This document shows positions 9,172 to 17,743 of a DNA stretch of 64,000 nt, in pieces. The position numbers were made by a program, and so were the translations under genes. The stretch comes from Nocardioides exalbidus (GTDB lineage: Bacteria > Actinomycetota > Actinomycetes > Propionibacteriales > Nocardioidaceae), in contig NZ_FNRT01000002.1 in the NCBI RefSeq assembly GCF_900105585.1, positions 1,860,001 through 1,924,000 of the forward strand, read 5' to 3'. Position 1 is the stretch's first letter. The number at the start of each line of letters is the position of its first letter. The notes beneath the pieces are model-generated. The model had not been told where the DNA came from. It searched no databases and saw only the letters and a list, made by a program, of their open reading frames with translations.

Positions 9172-10869
9172 TCAGGGGGTGGTGCTGCCCGGAGTCGGGG
9201 CGGGGGCCGGGGCCGGTCCCGTTCCGGCGTCCGGCAGGTGCCAGCCGCGCTCGGGGTCCCACACCGCCTCGGGGCGCGGCGTGGGCGGTGCCGGCGTGGC
9301 CGACGTCATGGGAGGCGGACCGGCCGACATGGGAGCCGGCACCGGTCCCGGCACCGGAGGCGGTCCGGCCGGGAAGGCCGGGGTCGGGAACTGGCCGGCC
9401 GGCGCCGGGCGCGCGCTACGACGTCGTACGAGCAACCAGGCTCCTGCCCCGCCGCCCAGCAGCAGGAGGAGTGCCGCGGCACCCAGGCCCAGGAGGAGCG
9501 CGCTCGGGCCGCCGGACTCCTCCTCGACCGGGCTCTCGTCGAGGCCCTCGTCGATCGCGGCCTTGCTGTCGGAGATGAACTTCTGCGCGAACGGGTGGGC
9601 GGGGTAGAGCGTCTCGACCCGCTCGAGCAGCGGCACGGCGTCCTTGTAGTGGTGGTCGTAGAAGGCGTCGATGGCCTGGTCGTAGGTCGTCGTGGTGTCG
9701 CTCTCGGCCGGGGTCACACCGTTGCGGCCGAGCATGTCGAGCACCTCGCTCGCCGGGATGACGAAGTTCTGTCCCTGGGCGGCGACGCCGTCGTTGCCCA
9801 CCGCGCTCGCGACGAGGACGCCGATCGCCTCGCCACCGTCGGTCAGGACGGGACCGCCGGAGTTGCCCGGGCTCGCGGGGGCCTGGGTCTGGAAGACGGG
9901 CATGCCGTTGTCCATGCTCTTCACGGCCGTCACCGGACCCTGGGTGACCGTCGGCTGGACCTGGGAGTCGCGGGACAGGCCGGGGGAGAACGTCGACGCG
10001 GCGGGGAACCCGACCACGTGGACCGTCGACCCGGGCGAGACGTCGTCGTTGTCGCCGAGAGGGATGGTGGGCAGGTTGTCCTGGCCGTCGATCTTGAGCA
10101 GCGCGACGTCGCTGCCCGGGTAGGGCTTGCCGACGTCGACGACCTCGGCCTCCACGGCCCGCTGGTCCTTGCCCAGCCCGTCGAAGCCCAGCGCCAGGTC
10201 GGCCGAGACGGACACGTCGAGCCGGCCCACCGACATGTGGGCGGCGAGCCAGCCGAGGACTGCGTCGGTGAGCCGCGAGACCTGGTCGGGCGTGAGCTGC
10301 GTGCCGCTGTTCTGCAGGCCCCGGACGAACTGCCGGCCGAGGCGGTTGAGCGCGGACGAGGCGAACTCCTGGCGCAGCTGCGCGTCGGAGGTGTCGACCA
10401 CGTGGGCGGCGGTGACCAGGTAGCCGTCGGGCGTGATCACCCAGCCGGTGCCGACACCGGTGAGGCTGCGGCGGCGGCTGACCTGCTGCGCGCCTGCGAC
10501 GAAGTAGGTGTTGGGCGACTTCACCAGCGCGTCGACGATCTCCTCCGTCACCGCCTCCTCGGTGAAGTCCATGCCGCCGTTGGCGGCCTGGATGGCGAGG
10601 CGCTGGGCGAGGGCGTTGACCGCGACCTGGTTGATCACCGGGACGCGGACGCTCACCGTCGCGGTGTAGGTCGTGGAGATCAGCTGGACGCCGGGGTAGG
10701 CCTTGGCGGCGAGCCGCGTGGCGTCGCCGACCTCGGCCGACGGTGCCGGTGTCGGGCTCGCGCTCTCGTCCGCGTGACCGGGCGAGGGAGCGAGGAGCAG
10801 GGAGGTGCCGAGGGTGCTGGCTGCGACGACGCCGAGCAGGCGATCTCGCAGGCGGGAGGTTCGAGGCAT
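9172..10869 (-). CDS. Secreted, membrane-anchored trypsin-like serine protease
   Basis: The protein has 565 residues. A signal peptide (about 1-33: basic start, hydrophobic VVAASTLGTSLLLA, then GHADE) leads to an extracytoplasmic trypsin-like domain with an intact triad: H156 in TAAHVV, D254 in GSDVALLKID and S337 in PGNSGGP. A C-terminal helix (LLLGLGAAALLLLL) and a proline-rich cytoplasmic tail make it a surface-tethered protease. No PDZ domain is visible. About 70 residues between the protease domain and the helix look TPR-like (YDQAIDAFYDHHYKDAVPLLERVE). The ATG at 10869 is preceded by GGAAGGG and gives the signal peptide directly. A role in envelope quality control or stress signalling is likely. 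Confidence 0.87.
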   Translation of the reverse strand: MPRTSRLRDRLLGVVAASTLGTSLLLAPSPGHADESASPTPAPSAEVGDATRLAAKAYPGVQLISTTYTATVSVRVPVINQVAVNALAQRLAIQAANGGMDFTEEAVTEEIVDALVKSPNTYFVAGAQQVSRRRSLTGVGTGWVITPDGYLVTAAHVVDTSDAQLRQEFASSALNRLGRQFVRGLQNSGTQLTPDQVSRLTDAVLGWLAAHMSVGRLDVSVSADLALGFDGLGKDQRAVEAEVVDVGKPYPGSDVALLKIDGQDNLPTIPLGDNDDVSPGSTVHVVGFPAASTFSPGLSRDSQVQPTVTQGPVTAVKSMDNGMPVFQTQAPASPGNSGGPVLTDGGEAIGVLVASAVGNDGVAAQGQNFVIPASEVLDMLGRNGVTPAESDTTTTYDQAIDAFYDHHYKDAVPLLERVETLYPAHPFAQKFISDSKAAIDEGLDESPVEEESGGPSALLLGLGAAALLLLLGGGAGAWLLVRRRSARPAPAGQFPTPAFPAGPPPVPGPVPAPMSAGPPPMTSATPAPPTPRPEAVWDPERGWHLPDAGTGPAPAPAPTPGSTTP

Positions 10870-10992
10870 GACGTGCCCTTCCGAGGAGACCGGCGGTCGC
10901 ACAGGACCGTCGGGGTGGGCCTCGTCGGCGGGTGCCGCGAAGCCCGTTGCCAGGTACGACGACGACGCTGGCAGGAGGGCGCTAACGCCTCG

Positions 10993-13809
10993 CTAACGCG
11001 CCTGCGCGGGCCCGGGCGTGGCGTCGAGCAGGGCGAGGCGCGAGCGCACCGACTCGGCGCGCGGGTGGCCGACCTCCTCGAGGAGGTCGAGGGCAGCGGT
11101 CCAGGACGCGCGGGCCCGGTCGACCTCGCCGAGGGCGTGCTGGGCGTCGCCGAGGTGGGTCAGGTTGAAGGTCTGGTTGAGGTGGTGCCCGAGGCTCTCG
11201 CCGATCTCCACCGCCTGCGCGAACATCGAGGCGGCACGGCGCAGGTCGCCGAGGCCGAGGTAGGCCCGCGCGGCACTGTCGAGCGCATAGCTCTCGCCGC
11301 CCCGGTCGCCGATGCGGCGGTAGTGCTCGAGCGCCTCCTGGCAGAAGCCGAGCGAGGCCTCGTGGTCGCCGAGGCAGGAGTAGAGCCAGCCCAGGTTGTT
11401 GAGCGCCACGGCCGTGCCGCTGGCGTCGCCGATCTCGCGGGCGAGGTCGAGCGACCGGGTGGTGTGCGTGATCCCGCGCTGGTAGTCACCCGTGGACTCG
11501 TGGAGCCGACCGAGCGCGCTCTCGACGTCGGACTCGCCGGTGCGGTCGCCGGCGAGCGCGAAGAGGTCGCGGGCGCGCTCGAGCTGCACGGCCGCCTCCT
11601 CGGGGTCGAGCTCGGTCAGCGCCTCGCCGAGCCCGTGGCGCGAGTCCGCCTCGCCGACGACGTCTCCGGCGGCGACCGCGGCGGCGAGCCCGCTCTCGTG
11701 CAGGGCGACGAGCTCGGTGAAGGAGCTGCGGTCGCAGAGGTAGCCGTTGAGGGTGCGGGCGAGCCGCCACGCGTGTGCGTGCAGACCCGGGGTCGCGGCG
11801 GCGAGGTCGGCGACGCGCTGGAGGACCGGCAGCTCGGCGCGCAGCCACGCGTGGCCCTGGTCGGCGTCGTCCAGCGGCTCGGCGACCAGTCCGTCCGGCG
11901 CCGGACCGAGGGCGAACGGCAGAGGCGTGGCGAAGATCGTCCGGGTCGCGCCGACCGTCGCGCGGAGCACGTGGTCGACGAGCCGGCGCCGGACCTCGTC
12001 GACCTCCTCGGCGCCGAGCGCCGACTCGGCGGTCTCGCCGGCGTGGGCGGCGACCAGGTCGTGGAGCGCCAGCCGGCCCGGCCGGCGCACGGTCACGAGG
12101 CTGGCCCGGACCAGCTCGTCGACGGACGCCCGCACGCGGCGCAGGGGTCGGCCCGCCATGCTCGCCAGCGCCGCCACGCCGATCTCGGGCCCGGGGTGGA
12201 GGCCGACCAGGCGGTAGGTGTGGGCGGCGTCGGCGGACAGGGCGTCGTAGGACCACGACAGCACGGCCCGGACGTCGGTGGTGGGGTGGCCGAGCGTGAG
12301 GCTGTCGAGCGAGGAGTCGCGCAGCTCGGCGGCCAGGTCGGCGAGGGAGGTGTGCGGGCCCGACGCCACGCGTGCCCCGGCCACCGCGAGCGCCAGGGGC
12401 AGGCCTCCGCAGCGGTCGAGGATCTCCGCGAGCGCCCCGGGCTCGGCCTCGAGGCGACCCGCGTCGAGGTGGGCGCTGAACACCTCGCGCGCGTCGCGGT
12501 CGTCGAGCAGGTCGAGCGAGAGCAGGCGTACGCCGTGGGTGACCGCCAGCGTCGTCAGCTCGTCGCGGCTGGTGACCACCGCGAGGCTCCCGGTCGAGGC
12601 GGGGAGGAGGGGAGCGACCTGGTCGGCGTCGCGGGCGTTGTCGAGCAGCACCAGCACGCGTCGCCCGCTGAGGAGGCTGCGGTAGGCGCCGACCATCTCC
12701 GCCAGGCTCTGCGGCACCTGCTCGGCCGGCACGCCCAGACCGGCGAGCAGGGCACGCAGCGCGTCGACGGCGGACAGCGGCGTGCCGCCGGGATCGAAGC
12801 CGCGGAGGTTCACGAACAGCTGGCCGTCGGGGAACCGCTCCGCCACGTCGTGGCACCACCGGGCTGCGAACGCCGACTTCCCCACGCCCGCGGACCCGGA
12901 GACGACCCACGCCACCGGTCCGGCGTCGACCGTGGACAGGCTGCGGTGCAGTGCTGCGCCGGCCGCGGCCCGGCCGACCAGGCGCGCCGGTGGCGAGGGC
13001 AGCTGGGCCGGGACGACGACCAGGGCCGAGGACGTCGGCTCCTCCCCGACGTCGAAGGCGAGGACCCGGGCGTGCGCCTCGCGCAGGAGGGCGCCGGGCT
13101 CGGTCCCGAGCTCGCCGACCAGCAGCTCGCGGGCCCGGGCGTAGTGCTCCAGCGCCTCGGCGCTCCGGCCCGCGTCGTGCAGGGCGTGCACCAGCGCCGC
13201 GCGCAGCGACTCCCGCAGCGGGTGGGCCTCGGCGAGCGGCTGGAGGCGCTCGACGGCGCGGTCGGCCAGGCCCGAGCCGCGCGCCAGGTCGGCCCACTCC
13301 TCGGTGGCGGCCAGCCGGAGGTCGGCGAGCCGCTCGGCCTCGCCGGTCAGCCAGCCTGCGGCCGCGAGGTCGGCGAGGGGCTCCCCGCGCCACGCGGCCA
13401 GCGCGTCGTCGTACGCGACCAGAGCCGCCGCTCGCTCGTCGGCCGCAGCGTGGGCGCGCGCCACGCCGACCAGGCGCTCGGCCCGGGCGGCGTCCAGGTC
13501 GTCGGGTCCGAGCCGGAGCCGGTAGCCCGCGGCGCCGGTCTCCAGCACCGGTGCGGCCCCGGCGTCTGCCAGGGTCGTGCGCAGCCGACGGATGGAGTTG
13601 TGCAGGGAGGTGCGGCCGGTCGCCGGCACCTCCTCGGGCCAGAGGTGCGTGCAGAGGGTGTCGGCGCTCACCGGCTCCCCGGCGGCCAGGGCGAGCGCGG
13701 CGAGCACCACGCGCTGCTGGGCGGCCGTGACGGGCACGACCGTGCCGTCGACCTTCACCTCGCACGCGCCGAGGACGAGGACCTCGACGCGGCCGGTCTC
13801 AGTCGCCAT
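10993..13809 (-). CDS. AfsR/SARP-family transcriptional regulator (DNA-binding, BTAD, NB-ARC, TPR)
   Basis: The protein has 938 residues with the AfsR architecture. An OmpR-like winged helix (about 8-90, including SLHNSIRRLRTTLADAG) is followed by the bacterial transcriptional activation domain (to about 250). Next is an NB-ARC ATPase with Walker A GSAGVGKS (K311), VLVLLDNARD as Walker B and a GGLPLAL motif. The final roughly 250 residues are TPR repeats. Such proteins activate secondary-metabolite or developmental genes in response to ATP and often to Ser/Thr kinases. No biosynthetic cluster is visible nearby, so this is probably a global rather than pathway regulator. The start ATG (13809) lies inside the end of a 28-codon upstream ORF, implying translational coupling. 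It is divergent from topA. Confidence 0.88.
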   Translation of the reverse strand: MATETGRVEVLVLGACEVKVDGTVVPVTAAQQRVVLAALALAAGEPVSADTLCTHLWPEEVPATGRTSLHNSIRRLRTTLADAGAAPVLETGAAGYRLRLGPDDLDAARAERLVGVARAHAAADERAAALVAYDDALAAWRGEPLADLAAAGWLTGEAERLADLRLAATEEWADLARGSGLADRAVERLQPLAEAHPLRESLRAALVHALHDAGRSAEALEHYARARELLVGELGTEPGALLREAHARVLAFDVGEEPTSSALVVVPAQLPSPPARLVGRAAAGAALHRSLSTVDAGPVAWVVSGSAGVGKSAFAARWCHDVAERFPDGQLFVNLRGFDPGGTPLSAVDALRALLAGLGVPAEQVPQSLAEMVGAYRSLLSGRRVLVLLDNARDADQVAPLLPASTGSLAVVTSRDELTTLAVTHGVRLLSLDLLDDRDAREVFSAHLDAGRLEAEPGALAEILDRCGGLPLALAVAGARVASGPHTSLADLAAELRDSSLDSLTLGHPTTDVRAVLSWSYDALSADAAHTYRLVGLHPGPEIGVAALASMAGRPLRRVRASVDELVRASLVTVRRPGRLALHDLVAAHAGETAESALGAEEVDEVRRRLVDHVLRATVGATRTIFATPLPFALGPAPDGLVAEPLDDADQGHAWLRAELPVLQRVADLAAATPGLHAHAWRLARTLNGYLCDRSSFTELVALHESGLAAAVAAGDVVGEADSRHGLGEALTELDPEEAAVQLERARDLFALAGDRTGESDVESALGRLHESTGDYQRGITHTTRSLDLAREIGDASGTAVALNNLGWLYSCLGDHEASLGFCQEALEHYRRIGDRGGESYALDSAARAYLGLGDLRRAASMFAQAVEIGESLGHHLNQTFNLTHLGDAQHALGEVDRARASWTAALDLLEEVGHPRAESVRSRLALLDATPGPAQAR

Positions 13810-13885
13810 CCGCCACCCACGCCGGCGTGACGTCGGTGTGGGTGAGGTCGTCGCGGTGGCCACCGGGCTTGCCGTACGTGGCCAT
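13799..13885 (-). CDS. 28-residue leader peptide ORF overlapping the start of the AfsR-type gene
   Basis: A small ORF (MATYGKPGGHRDDLTHTDV and onward, rich in charged residues and Gly) starts at an ATG exactly 7 nt after a TAGAAT -10 box (read 13898-13893 on the minus strand), so it would be the first cistron of a leaderless mRNA. Its TGA overlaps the regulator start: the ATG of the regulator lies 7 codon-bases before this stop, in ATGGCGACTGA. This strongly suggests coupling of regulator translation to that of the small ORF. The peptide may matter only for coupling, or may itself have a function. I recognise no family. Confidence 0.5.
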   Translation of the reverse strand: MATYGKPGGHRDDLTHTDVTPAWVADGD

Positions 13886-13954
13886 GCTCCAGATTCTACC
13901 TCCGACGGGAGGGCGCGGTCGTGCTCCGCGGGAGGGCCCGAGGTCGTCGAACCC

Positions 13955-14061
13955 TGTGGACGAGCCCCGACGCGGGCCGCCCTGTGGACGGAAATCGGCC
14001 CGGTCCAGACCGCGCCGGGCACGATTCGGGTACCGATGTGGACGTGGTCCACCGTGGACGT
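13955..14061. promoter_or_regulatory. Cluster of four DnaA-box-like GTGGACG repeats upstream of topA
   Basis: Within the 254-nt gap between the 28-codon leader ORF and topA, TGTGGACGA (13955), TGTGGACGG (13983), TGTGGACGT (14037) and CGTGGACGT (14053) occur on one strand. The reverse complement of the first, TCGTCCACA, differs at one position from the actinobacterial DnaA box TTGTCCACA. The others match less well. DnaA or another supercoiling-linked control of topA is possible, but the cluster may also reflect chance in GC-rich DNA. Nothing else is recognisable in the gap apart from the AGAGGAG ribosome binding site of topA. Confidence 0.3.
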
Positions 14062-14139
14062 GGGCCACCTCCCGGGCTGGTCATCTCGGGATGTGGCGCT
14101 ACGGTTGCGGCGCTGGAAGCAAATAGAGGAGCAACAACT

Positions 14140-16863
14140 GTGGCAAAGCTCGTCATCGTCGAGTCGCCTGCCAAGGCCCGCACCATCGGCGGCTACCTGG
14201 GCAAGGACTACGTCGTCGAGTCCTCGATCGGTCACATCCGCGACCTGCCCAACAACGCCGCGGACACGCCGGCCAAGATCAAGGACAAGCCGTGGGGCCG
14301 GCTCGCTGTCGACGTCGACAACGGGTTCGAGCCCTACTACGTCGTGCCCCGCGACAAGAAGAGCCACATCGCCAAGCTGAAGAAGCTGGTCAAGGACGCC
14401 GACGCCCTCTACCTCGCCACCGACGAGGACCGCGAGGGCGAGGCGATCGCCTGGCACCTCCTCGACGAGCTCAAGCCGCCGAAGGGCCTGCCGGTCCACC
14501 GGATGGTCTTCCACGAGATCACCAAGCCGGCGATCCTCGCCGCGGTCGAGAACCCGCGCGAGATCAATGACGACCTCGTCGAGGCCCAGGAGGCGCGCCG
14601 CATCCTCGACCGCCTCTACGGCTACGAGGTCTCCCCGGTGCTGTGGAAGAAGGTCATGTCCGGCCTGTCCGCCGGCCGCGTCCAGTCGGTCGCCACCCGC
14701 CTGGTCGTCGACCGCGAGCGCGACCGGATGAAGTTCCGCGTCGCCTCCTACTGGGACCTCGACGCGACCTTCGACGCCGGCACCGGCCACGACCCGCGGA
14801 TGTTCCCGGCCAAGCTCCACGCCGTCGACGGCGTCCGCGTCGCCCGTGGCGCCGACTTCGACAACACCGGCGAGCTCAAGGGCTCGTCGGGCTCGAAGGG
14901 CGAGCGCGTCCACCTCAGCCGCGCCGACGCCGAGACGCTGGCCTCCGGCCTGGCCGACACGGCGTACGACGTGCGCTCGGTCGAGTCCAAGCCCTACCGC
15001 CGCTCGCCCTACGCCCCCTTCCGCACCACCACCCTCCAGCAGGAGGCGAGCCGCAAGCTCGGGATGAGCGCCAGCGTGACGATGTCGGTCGCGCAGCGGC
15101 TCTACGAGAACGGCTTCATCACCTACATGCGTACGGACTCCACGACGCTGTCGGGTGCCGCCATCGGCGCGGCGCGCGACCAGGTGCGTGAGCTCTACGG
15201 CGCCGAGTACGTCCCGGACTCGCCGCGCACCTACACCTCGAAGGTGAAGAACGCGCAGGAGGCGCACGAGGCGATCCGCCCGGCCGGCGACTCGTTCCGC
15301 ACCCCGGCGCAGACCGGCCTGTCCGGCGAGCAGTTCCGCCTCTACGAGCTGATCTGGATGCGCACCGTCGCCTCCCAGATGAAGGACGCGACCGGCAACT
15401 CGGTGACGATCCGCATCGGCGGCGCGGCAGCCGACGGTCGTGACGTCGTCTTCAGCGCGAGCGGTCGCACGATCACCTTCCACGGCTTCCTCAAGGCCTA
15501 CGTCGAGGACATCGACGACGCCTCGAAGCGCAAGGACGACGCCGAGACGCGGCTGCCGAACCTCACCGAGGGCGCCGCCGTCTCCGCCGCGACGCTGACC
15601 GCCGAGGGCCACGAGACCAAGCCGCCCGCGCGCTACACCGAGGCGACGCTCATCAAGGAGCTCGAGGACCGCGAGATCGGCCGCCCGTCGACGTACGCCT
15701 CCATCATCGGCACCATCCTCAACCGCGGCTACGTCTACAAGAAGGGCACCGCTCTCGTCCCGGCATGGCTGGCCTTCTCGGTGGTCCGGCTGCTCGAGGA
15801 GCACTTCCCCCGCCAGGTCTCCTACGAGTTCACCGCCTCGATGGAGGACGTCCTCGACGAGATCGCCGGTGGCCGCAAGGACCGCGCCACCGAGCTCGGC
15901 GAGTTCTACTACGGCGCCGGCGAGATCGTCGGCCTCAAGACGCTCGTCACCGAGCTCGGCGACATCGACGCCAAGGAGATGGCGACCTTCCCCATCGGGG
16001 AGGGCATCGACCTGCGCGTGGGTCGCTACGGCCCCTACGTCGAGGGTCCCCCGTCCGAGGACGGTGACGGTGCCCCGGTCCGCGCCAACGTCCCCGACGA
16101 CCTCCCGCCCGACGAGCTGACCGTCGCGAAGGCCAAGGAGCTCCTGGCCAACCCGGCCGGCGAGGAGCAGGTCGTGGGCAACCACCCCGACACCGGCCTG
16201 CAGATCGTGGCGAAGAACGGCCGCTTCGGCCCCTACGTCACCGAGCTCCTGCCCGAGGACGCGCCCAAGTCGGCCAAGCCGCGCACGGGATCGCTCTTCA
16301 AGTCGATGACCCTCGACACCGTCTCGCTCGAGGAGGCGGTCAAGCTCCTCGACCTGCCGCGCGTCGTCGGCACCGACGAGGACGGCACCGAGATCACCGC
16401 GCAGAACGGTCGCTACGGGCCCTACCTCAAGAAGGGCACCGACTCGCGCTCGCTCACCAGCGAGGACCAGATCTTCGACATCACGCTCGACCAGGCCAAG
16501 GCGATCTACGCCCAGCCCAAGCAGCGCGGTCGCGGCGCGGCCACCCCGCCGCTCAAGGAGCTCGGCAACGACCCCGTCTCCGGCCAGCCGGTCATCGTGA
16601 AGGCGGGTCGCTTCGGCGAGTACGTCACCGACGGCGAGTACAACGCCACGCTCCGCAAGGACGACACCGTCGAGTCCATCACCCTCGAGCGTGCGGCCGA
16701 GCTCCTCGCCGAGCGCCGCGAGCGCGGCCCCGCCAAGAAGGCGGCCAAGAAGGGGGCGGCGAAGAAGGCTCCCGCCAAGAAGACGGCTGCGAAGAAGACG
16801 ACCGCCAAGAAGACCGCGGCCAAGAAGACGACGGCGAAGAAGACGACCGCCAAGAAGGCCTGA
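14140..16863 (+). CDS. topA: DNA topoisomerase I with Lys-rich C-terminal tail
   Basis: This 907-residue type IA topoisomerase relaxes negative supercoils. The Toprim domain starts at once (VAKLVIVESPAKARTI, with the acidic DEDREGEAIAWHL motif), and the catalytic tyrosine is Y329 in GFITYMRTDST. Instead of zinc fingers, the C-terminal region has repeated actinobacterial TopA domains, seen as three to four NGRFGPYV / AGRFGEYV units. It ends in a lysine/alanine-rich tail of AKKTAAKK repeats that in mycobacteria and Streptomyces increases processivity. The GTG at 14140 is preceded by AGAGGAG with good spacing. The long frame upstream of it is not coding for TopA. Confidence 0.97.
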   Translation: MAKLVIVESPAKARTIGGYLGKDYVVESSIGHIRDLPNNAADTPAKIKDKPWGRLAVDVDNGFEPYYVVPRDKKSHIAKLKKLVKDADALYLATDEDREGEAIAWHLLDELKPPKGLPVHRMVFHEITKPAILAAVENPREINDDLVEAQEARRILDRLYGYEVSPVLWKKVMSGLSAGRVQSVATRLVVDRERDRMKFRVASYWDLDATFDAGTGHDPRMFPAKLHAVDGVRVARGADFDNTGELKGSSGSKGERVHLSRADAETLASGLADTAYDVRSVESKPYRRSPYAPFRTTTLQQEASRKLGMSASVTMSVAQRLYENGFITYMRTDSTTLSGAAIGAARDQVRELYGAEYVPDSPRTYTSKVKNAQEAHEAIRPAGDSFRTPAQTGLSGEQFRLYELIWMRTVASQMKDATGNSVTIRIGGAAADGRDVVFSASGRTITFHGFLKAYVEDIDDASKRKDDAETRLPNLTEGAAVSAATLTAEGHETKPPARYTEATLIKELEDREIGRPSTYASIIGTILNRGYVYKKGTALVPAWLAFSVVRLLEEHFPRQVSYEFTASMEDVLDEIAGGRKDRATELGEFYYGAGEIVGLKTLVTELGDIDAKEMATFPIGEGIDLRVGRYGPYVEGPPSEDGDGAPVRANVPDDLPPDELTVAKAKELLANPAGEEQVVGNHPDTGLQIVAKNGRFGPYVTELLPEDAPKSAKPRTGSLFKSMTLDTVSLEEAVKLLDLPRVVGTDEDGTEITAQNGRYGPYLKKGTDSRSLTSEDQIFDITLDQAKAIYAQPKQRGRGAATPPLKELGNDPVSGQPVIVKAGRFGEYVTDGEYNATLRKDDTVESITLERAAELLAERRERGPAKKAAKKGAAKKAPAKKTAAKKTTAKKTAAKKTTAKKTTAKKA

Positions 16864-16880
16864 GGGCCTAGCCTGCTCCC

Positions 16881-17633
16881 ATGACTTCGGGGGAAGGCGT
16901 GACGACGCTCGTCCACCAGCCGACGCCGACGGCGAGAGCGGACTGGGACGAGTGGTACGGGCGGCGGTGGCGGATCGCGAGCCTGGCGCTGGTGCTGCTG
17001 CTCGTCGCGATCGGCGGCACGGCCTTCGTCGCGGGGGAGAAGCAGAGCACGTACGGCGATCTGGTGGGTGCGGTCGTCGACGGGGACGCGCAGCAGGTCG
17101 AGATCCACGGACCACGCGACGGGGGTCCCGGAACCTACGTGGTCCGGTGGCGCGAGACGATCAACCACTACGCCGAGGTGCGCGTCGTCCGGGGCAAGGA
17201 CTCGCAGCTTGCCGTCGACTCGCCCGGTATCGGTGGCCGGGAGTACGTCGACGAGGCCCCCGCTGACTTCCTGCGCGGCCTGGCGCCCTGGCTGTCGGTC
17301 GACACCACGGGCAACGGCGACTACGTCAGGTGGACCCTGATGGGGTGGAGCGGTCCCGCGGCGCTGTCCTGGATGCTGCTCGCGGCGGGGCTCGCCGTCT
17401 TCGTGCTGATCGTGTCGGGGCCGCCGCCGTGGCGGTCGACCAGGTGGGCGTGGTTCTGGATGTTCGCGCTCGCCTCACCGATCGGGCTGGTCGCCTACGT
17501 CGTGCTCGCCGGGCCGCTGGCGCACCTGCGACCGGCTGATCCCTCCCGTCGTCGGCTCACCGGAGGGTGGGCGTTCCTCCTCGCCACCTTCGTCCTCAGC
17601 GCCTTCGTCGGCTACGACCGCACGTGGCAGTGA
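16881..17633 (+). CDS. Membrane protein of unknown function
   Basis: The protein has 250 residues. A cytoplasmic N-terminus with a DWDEWYGRRWR motif is followed by a membrane helix (about 32-50), an extracytoplasmic domain of about 100 residues, and three more helices (about 155-175, 188-208 and 230-245). No enzymatic motif is visible. A TAGCCT box at 16869-16874 lies 6 nt before the ATG, giving a likely leaderless transcript separate from topA although only 17 nt follow the topA stop. Function unknown. Confidence 0.7.
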   Translation: MTSGEGVTTLVHQPTPTARADWDEWYGRRWRIASLALVLLLVAIGGTAFVAGEKQSTYGDLVGAVVDGDAQQVEIHGPRDGGPGTYVVRWRETINHYAEVRVVRGKDSQLAVDSPGIGGREYVDEAPADFLRGLAPWLSVDTTGNGDYVRWTLMGWSGPAALSWMLLAAGLAVFVLIVSGPPPWRSTRWAWFWMFALASPIGLVAYVVLAGPLAHLRPADPSRRRLTGGWAFLLATFVLSAFVGYDRTWQ

Positions 17634-17743
17634 CAGTTCATCCGATGGTGGGTGTTTGAAACCGTGCCCAACTGGTGAGGTGACAAGCACGGTGGTCCGC
17701 GTGCTCATGGGGTGCACGCGTCGCCGCGGACGAAAGTGACCCG

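Noticed and set aside
16700..16863. AAG/GCC-rich tandem repeats at the topA end
   Set aside because: This is the lysine/alanine-rich tail normal in actinobacterial TopA, not a satellite or assembly artefact.
10993..17115. A 2040-codon open frame on the minus strand spanning the AfsR-type gene and all of topA
   Set aside because: Only the part up to 13809 has protein similarity. The rest is antisense to topA and is open because GC-rich genes rarely contain stop codons in some frames.
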